Source: Ariolimax columbianus
Lineage: Eukaryota; Mollusca; Gastropoda; Stylommatophora; Arionidae
Assembly: GCA_036924085.1 (NCBI GenBank)
Contig: JAVGWX010000005.1
Coordinates: 42,105,664-42,169,663, forward strand
DNA: 64,000 nt
Direction of reading: 5' to 3'
Part shown: positions 12,841-23,154 of the stretch, one piece after another
Layout: each line of letters opens with the position of its first letter
Position numbering within the stretch: the first letter of the stretch is position 1
Translations under genes and position numbers: made by a program
The notes under the pieces: generated by a model
Database searches by the model: none
Seen by the model: the letters and a program-made list of their open reading frames with translations, nothing else
What the model was told of the DNA's origin: nothing

Positions 12841-13017
12841 CTTCCAGTGTTGTCTGAAAGATTCCATATTATTAAAAGTTTGAATATTAGTGAAGTTGAG
12901 CCTGGAGAAGAGATTCTTTGCATCAGGAGAAAAAATAGTTGCAATGTCGATATATTCTTTTGCAGCTGCATCTTCATCTTTTATCATGTTGTAATCATCC
13001 AGAGGCAGATTCCCAAT
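12841..13017 (-). CDS. Candidate internal exon of an unidentified host gene
   Basis: On the minus strand a 177-bp segment is bounded by a pyrimidine-rich tract ending in ACATAG (acceptor, AG at 13019-13018) and by TGGAAG|GTAAGAA (donor, GT at 12840-12839). The inside is open in one frame for exactly 59 codons, starting IGNLPLDDYNMIKDEDAAAK and ending in RQHWK, with both boundaries in phase 0. Composition is balanced and acidic-polar, unlike the hydrophobic AT-rich noise ORFs here, and it resembles none of the LINE families in the window. I do not recognise the protein. No partner exon was identified in the window, so this could be an exon of a gene with very long introns or a retained pseudo-exon. 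Confidence 0.5.
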
Positions 13018-13281
13018 CTATGTAAAATAGAAAAGAAGGCTTATAAAAAGAGCAAACGATTTGAAGTAATGTTGCGAGTAATGTAAAGGTAAAACTAATA
13101 TTATGGCAGATACTAATGTCGGTAAGAAAGCGCTCAAAAGTTCTAGATTTTTCAAACTAGTTTCTTCCATGTTGACAGATCAGTAGATATGTGTGTATAA
13201 CACACAAGGTATCATTATCGTTAAGTGTGAAATGTTTGAAGGCAAGGGGCAATATAATTATTATATTTCAGAAGCTATGAT

Positions 13282-13912
13282 ATCTGGGGTAGTTGTCTCG
13301 CCGCCGCGACTCAATTACAACAGTGTTCGTAAATGGATCTCAGTCCCGCCAGGCGGAGCGATAGCGCGGGCTTGCGGAAAACGCTCGCCTGCCTTTCCCC
13401 GTAGAGCGAATTGGGTGCGGTTTGTTGTGGCGTCTCCTCCACCGAGGTGCGCTCGTCTGGTCCGTATCAGGAAACGTGGTCCGTCCGTGGTGATTTATCT
13501 AAGGCTTATAGCAGAGCTCGACAGTACGTCTCGCTGGTGGTCCGACTCTCGCAAAGAGCTTGTGACCGGCAAATGGAAAGCAGGAATCATGCCTCAAGGC
13601 CCTGCGTTCTCCTCCGGAGAAGGGCAGGCCGGCAGGCCAAATTGTCTCTAGTCCCAGTGAAATTCATCGCCGAGGTCGTTGGGATCCGTTCTGCACAGAG
13701 CGCTGCCATCCCTCCTCGAGCAAGCCCGGTCGGTCGGTCGTCTGGTGCGTGTAGGAGGCCCCTGTCAGGCGGTCCTAGGTCGACGGAGGGAGGGACGGGT
13801 GGAACAACCGTCCGTCCGTCCCGTCAGTCGGTCCCTGCGGCCGTCCCAGTGAGGCTTTTTACACACCCTTCCTCCGCCGACCGGTGTGTGCTGTACGTAC
13901 GTCTCCGAAAGA
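13282..13912 (+). pseudogene. Pre-rRNA 5' ETS-like segment in a LINE head
   Basis: This GC-rich 631-bp segment lies directly upstream of the 18S start. It is collinear with 58118-58765 in the second rRNA-headed copy, with small indels. Position, composition and repetitive CCGTCCGTC-type runs suggest the external transcribed spacer of rDNA. ETS sequence evolves fast, so this identity is inferred from position and not recognised directly. Confidence 0.6.
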
Positions 13913-15013
13913 TATCTGGTTGATCCTGCCAGTAGTCATATGCTTGTCTCAAAGATTAAGCCATGCATGTCTAAGTTCACACTGTCTCACGGTGAAACCG
14001 CGAATGGCTCATTAAATCAGTCGAGGTTCCTTAGATGACACGATCCTACTTGGATAACTGTGGCAATTCTAGAGCTAATACATGCTTACCAATCTACGAC
14101 CCTCTGACCCATGCTGATCGCATGGCCTCATGTGCCGGCGACGCATCTTTCAAATGTCTGCCCTATCAAATGTCGATGGTACGTGACATGCCTACCATGT
14201 TTGTAACGGGTAACGGGGAATCAGGGTTCGATTCCGGAGAGGGAGCATGAGAAACGGCTACCACATCCAAGGAAGGCAGCAGGCGCGCATCTTACCCACT
14301 CCCGGCACGGGGAGGTAGTGACGAAAAATAAACATACGGGACTCTTTCGAGGCCCCGTAATTGGAATGAGTACACTTTAAACCCTTAAACGAGGATCTAT
14401 TGGAGGGAACGTCTGGTGCCATCAGCCGCGGTAATTCCAGCTCCAATAGCGTATATTAAAGTTAATGCAGTTTAAAAGCTCGTAGTTGATCTCAGGCGCA
14501 GGCGGGCGGTCCGGCTCGCGCCGGTTCACTGCCCGTTGTCTCCTGCCCTACCGTCTGCCGGCTCTCTCCCACGGGTGCTCTTCGCTGAGCGTCCTGGGTG
14601 GCCGGCGCGTTTACTTTGAAAAAATTAGAGTGTTCAAAGCAGGCCTCGGCTGCCTGAATAATGGTGCATGGAATAATGGAATAGGACCTCGGTTCTATTT
14701 TGTTGGTTTTCGGAACTGGAGGAAATGATTAACAGGGACAAACGGGGGCATTCGTATTGCGGCGTTAGAGGTGAAATTCTTGGATCGCCGCAAGACGAGC
14801 TACTGCGAAAGCATTTGTCAAGAATGTTTTCATTAATCAAGAACGAAAGTCAGAGGCGCGAAGACGATCAGATACCGTCGTAGTTCTGACCATAAACGAT
14901 GCCGACTAGCGATCCGCAGGAGTTGCTTCGATGACTCTGCGGGCAGCTTCCGGGAAACCAAAGTGTTTGGGTTCCGGGGGAAGTATGGTTGCAAAGCTGA
15001 AACTTAAAGGAAC

Positions 15014-15044
<31 letters not shown>

Positions 15045-15068
15045 GCGGCTTAATTTGACTCAACACGG
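13913..15068 (+). pseudogene. Truncated 18S rRNA pseudogene
   Basis: The segment begins with the 18S 5' end (TATCTGGTTGATCCTGCC, with T where most 18S have C) and is collinear with 18S through GAATGGCTCATTAAATCAG, a mutated 530-loop region (CATCAGCCGCGGTAATTCC) and GGAATTGACGG-type sequence. It stops at CAACACGG, so the 3' third of 18S is absent. About 85 nt of the V2 region are missing compared with 58766-59988. No ITS or 5.8S follows. It is part of a LINE, not an rDNA unit. Confidence 0.93.
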
Positions 15069-15384
15069 CCAACACTGAAATGATTGACATGCCGAGACCA
15101 CTTTTCTGGGGTCTAATATGGAACTGGTGCTGGATTTAGACCCTCAGAAATCTGGGATTATGCCCCCTGTGGCTCGGTTGGTCTGCATCCAGTGTTCTGA
15201 CAAAGGAATTGACGGAAGAGCACTATCAGGAGTGGAGCCTGAGGCTTAAATTAACTTAACACGCCAATACTGTAGAATGACTGTCAAAAAGAGAGCACCT
15301 TCGTGGGGTCTAATAGTGAACATGTGCTGGAATTAGACCCTCGAAAATCTGGGGGCTACCATCTAAGTAACTTGATTGTCTCGC

Positions 15385-15420
<36 letters not shown>

Positions 15421-15570
15421 ACCTGTGGCTAAATTTGACTGAACACGCCAATACTGTAGAACGACTGGAAAATCGAGAGCACTACCGTTGGGTCTAATAA
15501 TGAACGTACGCTGGTATTAGACTCACGGAAGACAAGTCAGCTCTCTAACACTCTAATGAAAGAACGCTAC
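15006..15570 (+). repeat. Three tandem 18S/28S chimeric monomers
   Basis: Three diverged units start at 15006, 15202 and 15386 (spacings 196 and 184 bp). Each opens with the 18S block GGAATTGACGGAAG through the AATTTGACTCAACACG region. Each continues into sequence resembling the 28S stretch around TAATAG-GAACGTG and TTAGACC. The last true 18S segment is therefore also the first monomer. The array reappears at 59926, 60130 and 60307 in the other rRNA-headed copy. Confidence 0.8.
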
Positions 15571-15651
15571 GGAAATCGTGTTTAACTCCGCAGAAACCGC
15601 AGATTTCAAATACCTGGTCATTGACAAACAAAAGCCCTAAATAAATTCGTC

Positions 15652-16108
15652 TGGCCAAATAGTGAACGGGTGCTGGAAATAGACCATCTGAAGACAGGTC
15701 AGTTTTACCCTACTAATGACAGGGCGTTGCTACGGAAAACCAGCTCATAACGAGAGGAGCCGCAGACACCTTGGTTCACGTACCAGGCTGATAAGCCAAT
15801 GGCGCGAGGCTACCATGTGGGGGATTACGGCCGAACCCTTGTAAAATCTCAGCCCAAAATCTCAGCACCACTGCAATTGGAGGCTCCTACATGCTCGGGA
15901 CCTGGGGCTTGCGCCCCAGCCCTATCCGGTAGAGCCGCAGAAAGAGGTCCTTGCCGTCCGCCGATCAAAGCGGGCGGACAACTGCTTGATACTCACCTTA
16001 TACGGCGATGGGGTGCGAAACCAACACAAGACTTAGTACCTGGTCGGGGTGTCGAAAACAGTAGAGCAGCCACCTCACTGTGAACTGTCCAGACTCAACC
16101 AATGACCA
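15652..16108 (+). pseudogene. 28S rRNA 3'-end fragment in the LINE leader
   Basis: Recognisable landmarks of the 28S 3' end occur in the correct order. They are GAAGACAGGTCAGTTTTACC, GTTGCTACGG, a sarcin-ricin loop-like ACGAGAGGAGCCGCAG, a GGCTACCATGTG-GGGATTA block, and near the end GGTCGGGGTGTCG with GTAGAGCAGCCACCTCACTG. Many substitutions show it is not functional rRNA. It directly precedes the non-rRNA leader of family A. Confidence 0.85.
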
Positions 16109-16485
16109 TGAGAGCTGTCCGCACACCGGGTGAACAACATCTCTGTGACATTACCAGGCTTGTCCTCTGGCTAAATGCACTTCGGCTAAGATATCTACCT
16201 CTGTACATTATCAGCCATATAACTATCATGCTGGAGATGCAGACCAGCGGACATTGCACACCTGCCCCACTGTATCAACACCCCAGGTGGCGGGGAATGC
16301 TAGGCGTACCATCTCTGCATAGAAGCCAAGAAAATAAAGGGAGAAAGAGATACCCCACTCACATGCAAATGCTACGTTTCTGGCAGAACGTGACGATCCT
16401 GGGATACAGACACACTGGACTGCCTCTCTTCCGGGTAAACCAGTCCATCTCATATATCATCATTGCACCCTATAGACACGAGTAG
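16102..16485 (+). CDS. Small upstream ORF in the family A leader (127 aa)
   Basis: This ORF begins within the last bases of the 28S-like segment and ends 138 nt before the pol start. Its counterpart in the intact copy (24243-24632) has 129 residues. The two differ by a net 2-codon length change made only of in-frame indels (9 nt and 3 nt). No CCHC knuckle or other gag-like motif is visible, and the product is unknown. It could be a minimal ORF1-like product or only a chance open frame in a young repeat. Confidence 0.3.
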   Translation: MTMRAVRTPGEQHLCDITRLVLWLNALRLRYLPLYIISHITIMLEMQTSGHCTPAPLYQHPRWRGMLGVPSLHRSQENKGRKRYPTHMQMLRFWQNVTILGYRHTGLPLFRVNQSISYIIIAPYRHE

Positions 16486-16622
16486 TGAAGACTCGATAGT
16501 CTGGTAAGATAACTTCCATAGGAGAGAAAACTCTGATCGTAAACAACTGCTGCCTTGCAGATAGGCTGGGGACAGCCAAAGGCTAAGGAGGGCATCCCTA
16601 CAGAAACGCCTGTTGAAATCGG

Positions 16623-19600
16623 ATGCACGGGGCCGCAAGCCTAACAAAACAGTGCAACGTAAATCGCAGCATGATGACAGGACAACCGATTAGAAAAACG
16701 CATGGCGCTCATCCTGCGGAGTCCCGCCAGGCAGCGATAGTGCCGGGCCTCACGCCTCCAAGGGGCCCACCCTTGACTACTGGTGGTCACCCACCCATGT
16801 GTCGTGGAGTCAAGGCACATGGCTATGGGGCAACTTCTATTGACCAAAACCTCAAGACCCTCAAAATACTACAGTGGAATGCTGAGGGAGTCATTAACAA
16901 AAAACTTTCCCTAACACATCACCTGCATGAAGGTAAGATTGACGTGGCATGTATCCAGGAAACGCACCTCAACAAAAACCATAAATTCTCAATCAGAGGA
17001 TACTAGACCTTCCGTCTCGATAGAGAAGGTCACAAATGAGGGGTCCTGATACTGACCCGAAACTGCATACCGAGTAGCGCGGTATCTGTCAATCACACCG
17101 GACAAGCAGAAATTGTAGGAGTTGACATAATGGCTCAAGAGACGAAGCTCCGCATTTTTAATCTGTACGGACCACCAAATAAATCCCTATCGCTCTCGAG
17201 TATGGACGTTAAAGACGTGGGTCAAAGAGATGGGGATACTCTGACACAGACAGCAGAGGTGACGAAGTGGAAGATTGGGAGATAGATGCAAATCTCTCCC
17301 TAATCAATAGGCCAGAGGATAGCCCTAGCTTCTATTCAAGAACATGGCATACCACCTCGACTCAAGATTTGGCCTTCTCCACACAGGACATACACCATAA
17401 AATAGACCGCCAGGTGCTAAACCAACTGGCAGGTAGCGACCACAGGCCGATCAGGCTAACCATTGACATGGAAGTAGGACCACAGGAAACAAAACCGCCC
17501 CCACGTTGGAATTACAAACGAGCCGACTGGGACAGATTTGCAATCCTGACAGATGGGCTGTGTGAAACCATCAACACACGAAACATCAAAATGAAGCCCA
17601 TGGTGGAGAGCCTAAGCAAGGCAATAATGCAAGCCGCCACTGAAACCATCCCAAGAGGAGCTAGGAAAAACTATAAGCCCTACTGGTATGATGAGTTGCA
17701 GAAAGTGGAAGATGCAGTAACAAATGCTAGGAACATGGCAGAGCGAGAAAAATCCATGGAGGCAAACATCGCCCTCAAAGCCGCCACGGCGAAGCACAAA
17801 CACACTCTCAAGCAAACAGCAAGAGAAAGCTGGAAAAATAAAACGGAAAGTCTAAACCTGGACAAAGACGGGAACAAGCTATGGAAGCTAGTCAGAGCCA
17901 TGAACGACGAAACCCCGTCAAATAAACAAATTACTATCAAGCAGGGCGAGAACTTGATCACAGGTAAGAAAGCCGCAAACGCCTTTGTCGATCACTATGC
18001 CAGAGCAAACCACATCGAGGTCCCTGCAGATAAGCATACAAACATTAGCGAAGAGCTAAAGGGGCACGAAAACATGAATACGGCTCCTGAAGAGCACATG
18101 ATGGCCAAATTAACAATGCGCGAAATGGAAGAGGCTATGAGAACACTAAAGAAAAGGAAATCTCCCGGAAAAGACGGAATAACAAACGAAATGCTGATGG
18201 GGCTGGGCCAAACAGCGAAGAGGAAACTGCTATCGGTCCTGAACCAAAGCTGGAAAAGGGGAATTGTACCACAGGCATGGAAAGACGCAGTACAGGTACC
18301 AGTACCAAAAACAGGAAAGGACAAAACAGATCCAAATGGATCAGGCCCATAAGCCTACTGAGCTGTGTCGGCAAGTTGGAACGGATGATAAACACCAGAC
18401 TGATGTGGCATCTGGAAGAAAAACGAATACTAATTCCACAGCAAGCTGGCTTTAGACAGCACAGATCCACTGAGGACCAGGTCATCCTCATAGCCCAGGA
18501 GATAGAAGATGCCTACCAGGCACAGAAACACACAGTAGCTGTTTGGGTGGATCTGGAAAAGACATTTGACAAAGTCTGGAAAGATGGACTTAGAGTCAAG
18601 CTAAGAAGAAGTGATGTTTGTGGGAAAATGTACAAGTGGATCAACCACTACCTGAAACAAAGAACGGCCAGAGTCCAAGTACAAAGGGCAGATGAGCAAA
18701 AAAGGTGACACTCGAGCAGGGAGTACCCCAAGGGGGAGTACTGTCACCCACACTCTTTCTGGTATATATAAACGATATTACAGAGAATATACCAAGAAGA
18801 GTCCATAGCTCAATGTTTGCAGACAATCTGGCTATGTGGACCTCTGAAAAGAATCTCACCATAGCAAGAAATCGGATGCAGACGGCCCTAACATCGCTGG
18901 AAGAGTGGGCGAACTCATGGCTGGTCAAAATAAACGAGGAGAAAACCACATGCACAATATTCTCGCTATCATTAAAACCCCAAAGTACCAAATTAAGTCT
19001 AAATGGCAAATTTCTGCAGCCAAACGACAACCCAACCTATCTGGGAGTCACATTTGATCGGCGCATGACATGGAAAAGTCAGATTGAGAGAAACCGAATG
19101 AAAGCCAGAGAAAGAATGGCAATCATGAGGAAACTTGCTGGCACAAGCTGGGGAGCAGACGAAGGCATACTAAAGAAACTGTACACTGGAAGAGTGAGAC
19201 CAGTTCTCGAGTATGGCATTGCGGCATGGACAACAGCAGCGAAGGTGAACTTCGATAAAGTTAGCAAACTTCAAAACCAAGCCATGAGAATTATAACAGG
19301 TGGCATGAAATCAACGCCAATTGTAGAACTTGAAAAGATTATAAAACTGCAATCCATGACCGATAGAAGAGACTGCAAAGACCAGCTGCAGTCAGAGAAG
19401 CTCCGAAGACTGACCGACCATCCAATGCACCAGAGACTAAACAATTTGGGAAATGGGAAACTAAAGCGGAGAAACTTTGCAGAAATAGCCAAAGCAAAGA
19501 TGCACGAAGATCCCATAAACGCACTAACAACACCAAAACCCATCACTACTGTACGAAAACCTACCTGGAGGCAGGATATATTTCCAGAGGTGGTAGAAAA

Positions 19601-19856
19601 TATACCAGGTATTGCAAACAAAAACTGCCAGACTGAAAAAGAAAGGAGAGATACTACCCTAAGCTTCATAATGAAAAGCTACCCAACATGGACTGGACCC
19701 ATGCATACACCGACGGTTCTGTAACAAACACAACACAGAACGGAGGGGCAGGAGCATTCCTGAACCTACCAAATGGCAGAAAAATAACACTGTCATTCGC
19801 TACTGGTAAGTACACAAGCAATTTCAGAGCAGAGGCAGAGGCACTGAAAAAATAAT
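16623..19856 (+). pseudogene. Broken family A pol (EN-RT-partial RNase H)
   Basis: The frame starts like the intact pol (MHGAASLTKQCNVN) and then hits a stop at 17004-17006 and a TGA near 17037. A net 31-bp loss around 17220 removes the endonuclease GDFNSH motif. Downstream, a 1-bp deletion near 18340 and single-base insertions near 18685-18700 shift the frame. The RT active-site box reads FADN (about 18822). The RNase H is deleted after the AEAEAL motif, with only the last residues kept before the tail. Long open stretches (361 and 339 codons) show the damage is fairly recent. Confidence 0.92.
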
Positions 19857-19891
19857 GGTTACTGTCTGACTGCGTACGAAGAAGAAGAAAA

Positions 19892-20878
19892 AGAACAGAA
19901 CGGAACTTTTGCAAATCATAGCTTCTTTTATTTTTAATTTTAGCCATTTGTGTAATGTAAGTCTCATTCAGTAGTGTTAACATCCCAATCCACAGTTCAG
20001 AATGTCACTCATATCCATAATCAAATATTCTCATTATGAGTGACCTTGAGGTAGGGATGTCAGCTGCTTTGTTGTCATGGACTCATGAGTGATCGCGACA
20101 GTAAATCAAGATAAGTTATCATATCCGTTGTGCACTCATATTATATTCATCTCTGCTATGCTTTCTGAAGCAGGGATTACCAGTACGATATGATCATTGC
20201 TCGTGTTAAAGTGGCTAAAGATTGCCATTAAGTGCTGATGTGGCTATCTCAATCTACATTATCACACTGGAAGATGATGTTATGAATGCTCTTCTCAATT
20301 CATTCAATGTGCAGCACCTTTCCATTGATATAAACATCATTGTCATCCATGTCCATCATTTTCTTCTCGTTTCGCCCTTCCCTTTATCCACGAGAGAATG
20401 TATGAGCATTTCATCCTGCTCTTAGAGTATTCCTAACTAGGCAGGACCCAATCCGGCGCAGAAATAATCCTCATAAGCGAGACCCATTCATCCACAAGGT
20501 AGTTAATTGTGTGTGGGTCAACAGTAGGATGAGTGGATTATTCATTCCATTCACTGTCATGCTGGCACTGTAGTAGTCTGGCTGTTGGTTTTGAAGTTAG
20601 GTGTGAGTGGCTATCTTTTTCCTAATCAGCGGACCAAGCTTCAGCTGGGTCATTAGTTTCACTACTTTTGCCAGATTGACATACCACACCACTCCCTCTG
20701 CCTCCGTTACCTTTTGTTTAATGGTCATCTGCTGCCACTTGGGCAAGTTCAGAAACTGCACTAATGACGAACATCGTATTCCACAGAATATCTACATGAA
20801 AATAGGTAGTGTATATACATTTCAAGTGCAACTGTCGAATAGGTGAGTATTGCTGAGCTAAAAGTGACTAACAGCAAT
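19892..20878. other. Interval without recognised gene
   Basis: About 1 kb follows the family A tail. Apart from the 12-bp inverted match at 19915-19926 I see no coding, RNA or transposon signature. Short ORFs here have no recognisable motif. Confidence 0.4.
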
Positions 20879-20893
20879 AGTTGGTAATAACTA

Positions 20894-21606
20894 ATAGTTG
20901 TCCATCACAAGTGATGAAGACCACTCTCTTTGTTCAGCCGTGTGGACAGTCGTATCTCTTGCTGTGTCCGCTGAAATGGGTGAGTTGCGCGGAGATTTGG
21001 ATTAAAGTGAGGAAGAAACTGCGCCTTTTGTCAACCTCACTCACAGAGCCTAAGCTACCTTTTGCCAGTGGCAAGACATTCATCGAGACGACTGGAGATA
21101 GCATAGGATGCAGATTTTGTCTCAGGGTTACCACCGAAGCCTTTCCGTAAACATGTAACCCGCAGGGTAGAAAGGTGGGAAGGCATCTAACGCAGTTTGT
21201 CGTGCCTTTTCGATAACCACAAGAGGTCGTATGGACAACACTCAGTCTGGCATCTCTCCCCAGCTGTATTCATCTCATCATAGTAGCATCTACAATTCCC
21301 ACACGCCAAATTCGTGAAGTTGAACCGGCAGAACTAACCCGTGAAACACGACAGAAGTATAACTGGTTTAAGCGTAGTTCCATTCACTGATTGACTGATC
21401 CAGACCAGGATAAACGGATGGAAGAAATCACAAAAAAGAACGAAATAACAAGTCCCGACGGAAAACAACACCACGTTTCCGTGAACACAAGTGTAAGTCG
21501 TCGACTAGTGTGAATTCCAGGCAAATCCGTGGTCTGACGGCATCCATAATGATCGAAAACAGTAGAGAAATGTAGACTCGCAGCCAGTTATGGCGCCATC
21601 TTTGCC
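20894..21606 (-). mobile_element. 713-bp retroposon flanked by a 15-bp TSD
   Basis: The direct repeat AGTTGGTAATAACTA is perfect at 20879-20893 and 21607-21621 and delimits a 713-bp insertion. Read on the minus strand the element begins GGCAAAGATGGCGCC and ends CACTTGTGATGGACAACTAT. Its 3' end recurs at 6838-6911, and its 5' motif recurs (same strand) at 170-263 and 23155-23250. It encodes no long ORF. It is most likely a non-autonomous retroposon, or an internally deleted LINE that keeps both ends. The 3' end resembles that of LINE G. Confidence 0.75.
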
Positions 21607-21621
21607 AGTTGGTAATAACTA

Positions 21622-22450
21622 GTTTCGGTCTAACACCCCACAGGCTGCTTCCAGTTTTTGCCCAGTTGCTGTATGATTCCATCTGCTTCCTTTGCCTGAT
21701 GTGGATTTATATTGTTATATATAGTGGATCATATTTGGATAAGTTTTGTACACCATATTTTTCATTGTACTGTGTTTTTCACTTCTATATAAACAAATAC
21801 ATATTTTTCCTAATGGTAGCAATAACAGCCATACAGTCATTGCAATCAATATCGTTCTTTCATCATGTTTTCAACTCTCGAGAGGGTTTGTACAATATTT
21901 TATGTCATAACGTCAATCAAATTCAATTTTGGAAATGGAATGGAGTATCTAAATCCTCAATTGTGCTCATTATTCAGTGTGATATTTATTTCGTACGTTA
22001 CTTTTCTCCCTGCTCAACGTTCCAAGTCATCCATTTAAGCTGGTCTGTGTTGTCTCTGCAAGCCACTGAGACCTAGTCAACTATAGTCTTACCGTCAACA
22101 TTACAAACATTTTCTCTACACAACCCGTTCTCGTGCAGATATCATGAAATTATGAAAATCATCCAGCATCCTCAATAAGACACATCACAAGGGGCAGCGA
22201 ATTTCCAAGTAGACAACATAGGGCGGAGATAGACGGAGTCGTATGCAGCTGGGCGGAACTATCGTCCATGATCCGTACTGGCCGTCTGATCAGGAAAGAC
22301 CTGCAATGACAACCCCAGACCCATCAGCCCAGGTTCATTCAGCGCTAGCATGACTGCGAGTGGGTGACTTTGGTGAGCATGGACGTCCCAATCGTCCGCT
22401 GGTCACTTTGTGACGAAACTACACGAACTGAATGTAACACTCGTTGTCTA
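21622..22450. other. AT-rich interval without recognised gene
   Basis: The interval is open for 155 codons on the plus strand (21609-22076), but the translation is hydrophobic, lacks motifs and starts in the retroposon TSD. I treat it as noise. Nothing else was recognised. Confidence 0.4.
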
Positions 22451-22472
22451 AAGACTCTGCAGAGTCTTCTGG

Positions 22473-22885
22473 GGTCGCTGTGGTCGAGAGGTTAGGCCTG
22501 CCAAAGCGATAAACAGAAACGGTGGACAATCGAATCCCACAAGTTTTAAATTGACCCCTGTATTGCACAGAGTACTGCATTTTGAGTTGCCTCCAGTCGT
22601 CTTGACTAATGTTTTGCACTGGTTCAAGATAGCTCTGTACCAGAGAGTGAGGTCGATGACAAACGCAGGTTCTTCCTCACTATATTTCAAATACACCGCA
22701 AGTTACATCATCAAGACAAAACCGTATGTTGATGTGGCCATCGTCTCTTGTGATGGGCAACTGGCTTGGCTTGGCTTCGTTCGTTTTCAATCTCCCGCTA
22801 CCAAACCCTAAAAGGGCTTATAGCAGAATGTAGTGTAGAGAACGGAATACGTTGTGTCTGACGATGGGCAACTAATAATAATCAA
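22473..22885 (+). mobile_element. tRNA-derived SINE
   Basis: The head (22473-22543) looks like a tRNA-Ser/Leu-type gene. It has an A-box-like TGGTCGAGAGGTTAGG at 22481-22496 and a B-box-like GGACAATCGAATCCC at 22524-22538, spaced as in Pol III internal promoters. The body continues to GACGATGGGCAACTAATAATAAT, whose end resembles the 3' end and ATA-type tail of LINE G (30936-31350). That is how SINEs that borrow LINE machinery usually look. No clear TSD was found. The B box deviates from consensus, so the copy is probably old. Confidence 0.65.
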
Positions 22886-23154
22886 TTGGTAATAATAATA
22901 GTTGGTTATGGTAACCGAAGAAAACGACCTCGTCAGATATATGAGGACAGATGTGACGGTAAATCTACAGTAAGATCTGAGTGCGTTAGATTAAATCGCA
23001 TACATGACACTCATGGACAGCGACTGTATTTGGGCCGCTTTACATTGTTTCCTTTCAGAAAGTTCGTTTTTTTATGCTGCGGAGATGATCTCTGATCGGC
23101 GATGCGAGTAACTGGCAGTGCGCGTGGGGAAAGTCTACAGAAAGCATGTCTGAG

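Larger units (their letters stand above)
13282..19891 (+). mobile_element. Family A LINE with rRNA-derived 5' region (inactive, longest copy)
   Basis: A 6.6-kb element. Its 5' third is made of rRNA-like sequence: ETS-like, 18S, tandem 18S/28S monomers, 28S 3' end. A 0.5-kb spacer, the pol ORF and a GAA tail follow. The 5' boundary is supported by the copy at 58118, which begins at the same nucleotide (ATCTGGGG). The pol is dead: stops near 17005, loss of the endonuclease GDFNSH box, FADN instead of FADD, frameshifts, and a 0.6-kb deletion across the RNase H joined at GA microhomology (about 19848). No direct TSD is visible. Instead a 12-bp inverted repeat lies at 13270-13281 and 19915-19926. 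Confidence 0.88.

Noticed and set aside
13913..15068. Functional 18S rRNA gene or rDNA array
   Set aside because: The 3' third of 18S, ITS1, 5.8S, ITS2 and most of 28S are missing, the copy has deletions and substitutions, and it joins a LINE at the same point as the copy at 58766.
15006..15570. CRISPR-like repeat array
   Set aside because: The units are diverged 180-200 bp tandem duplications of rRNA sequence without spacers, in an animal genome.
21609..22076. 155-codon plus-strand ORF
   Set aside because: Hydrophobic AT-rich translation, no motif, and it begins inside a retroposon TSD.
22451..22468. 18-bp perfect palindrome next to the SINE head
   Set aside because: AAGACTCTGCAGAGTCTT is a single occurrence with no partner or context suggesting function.
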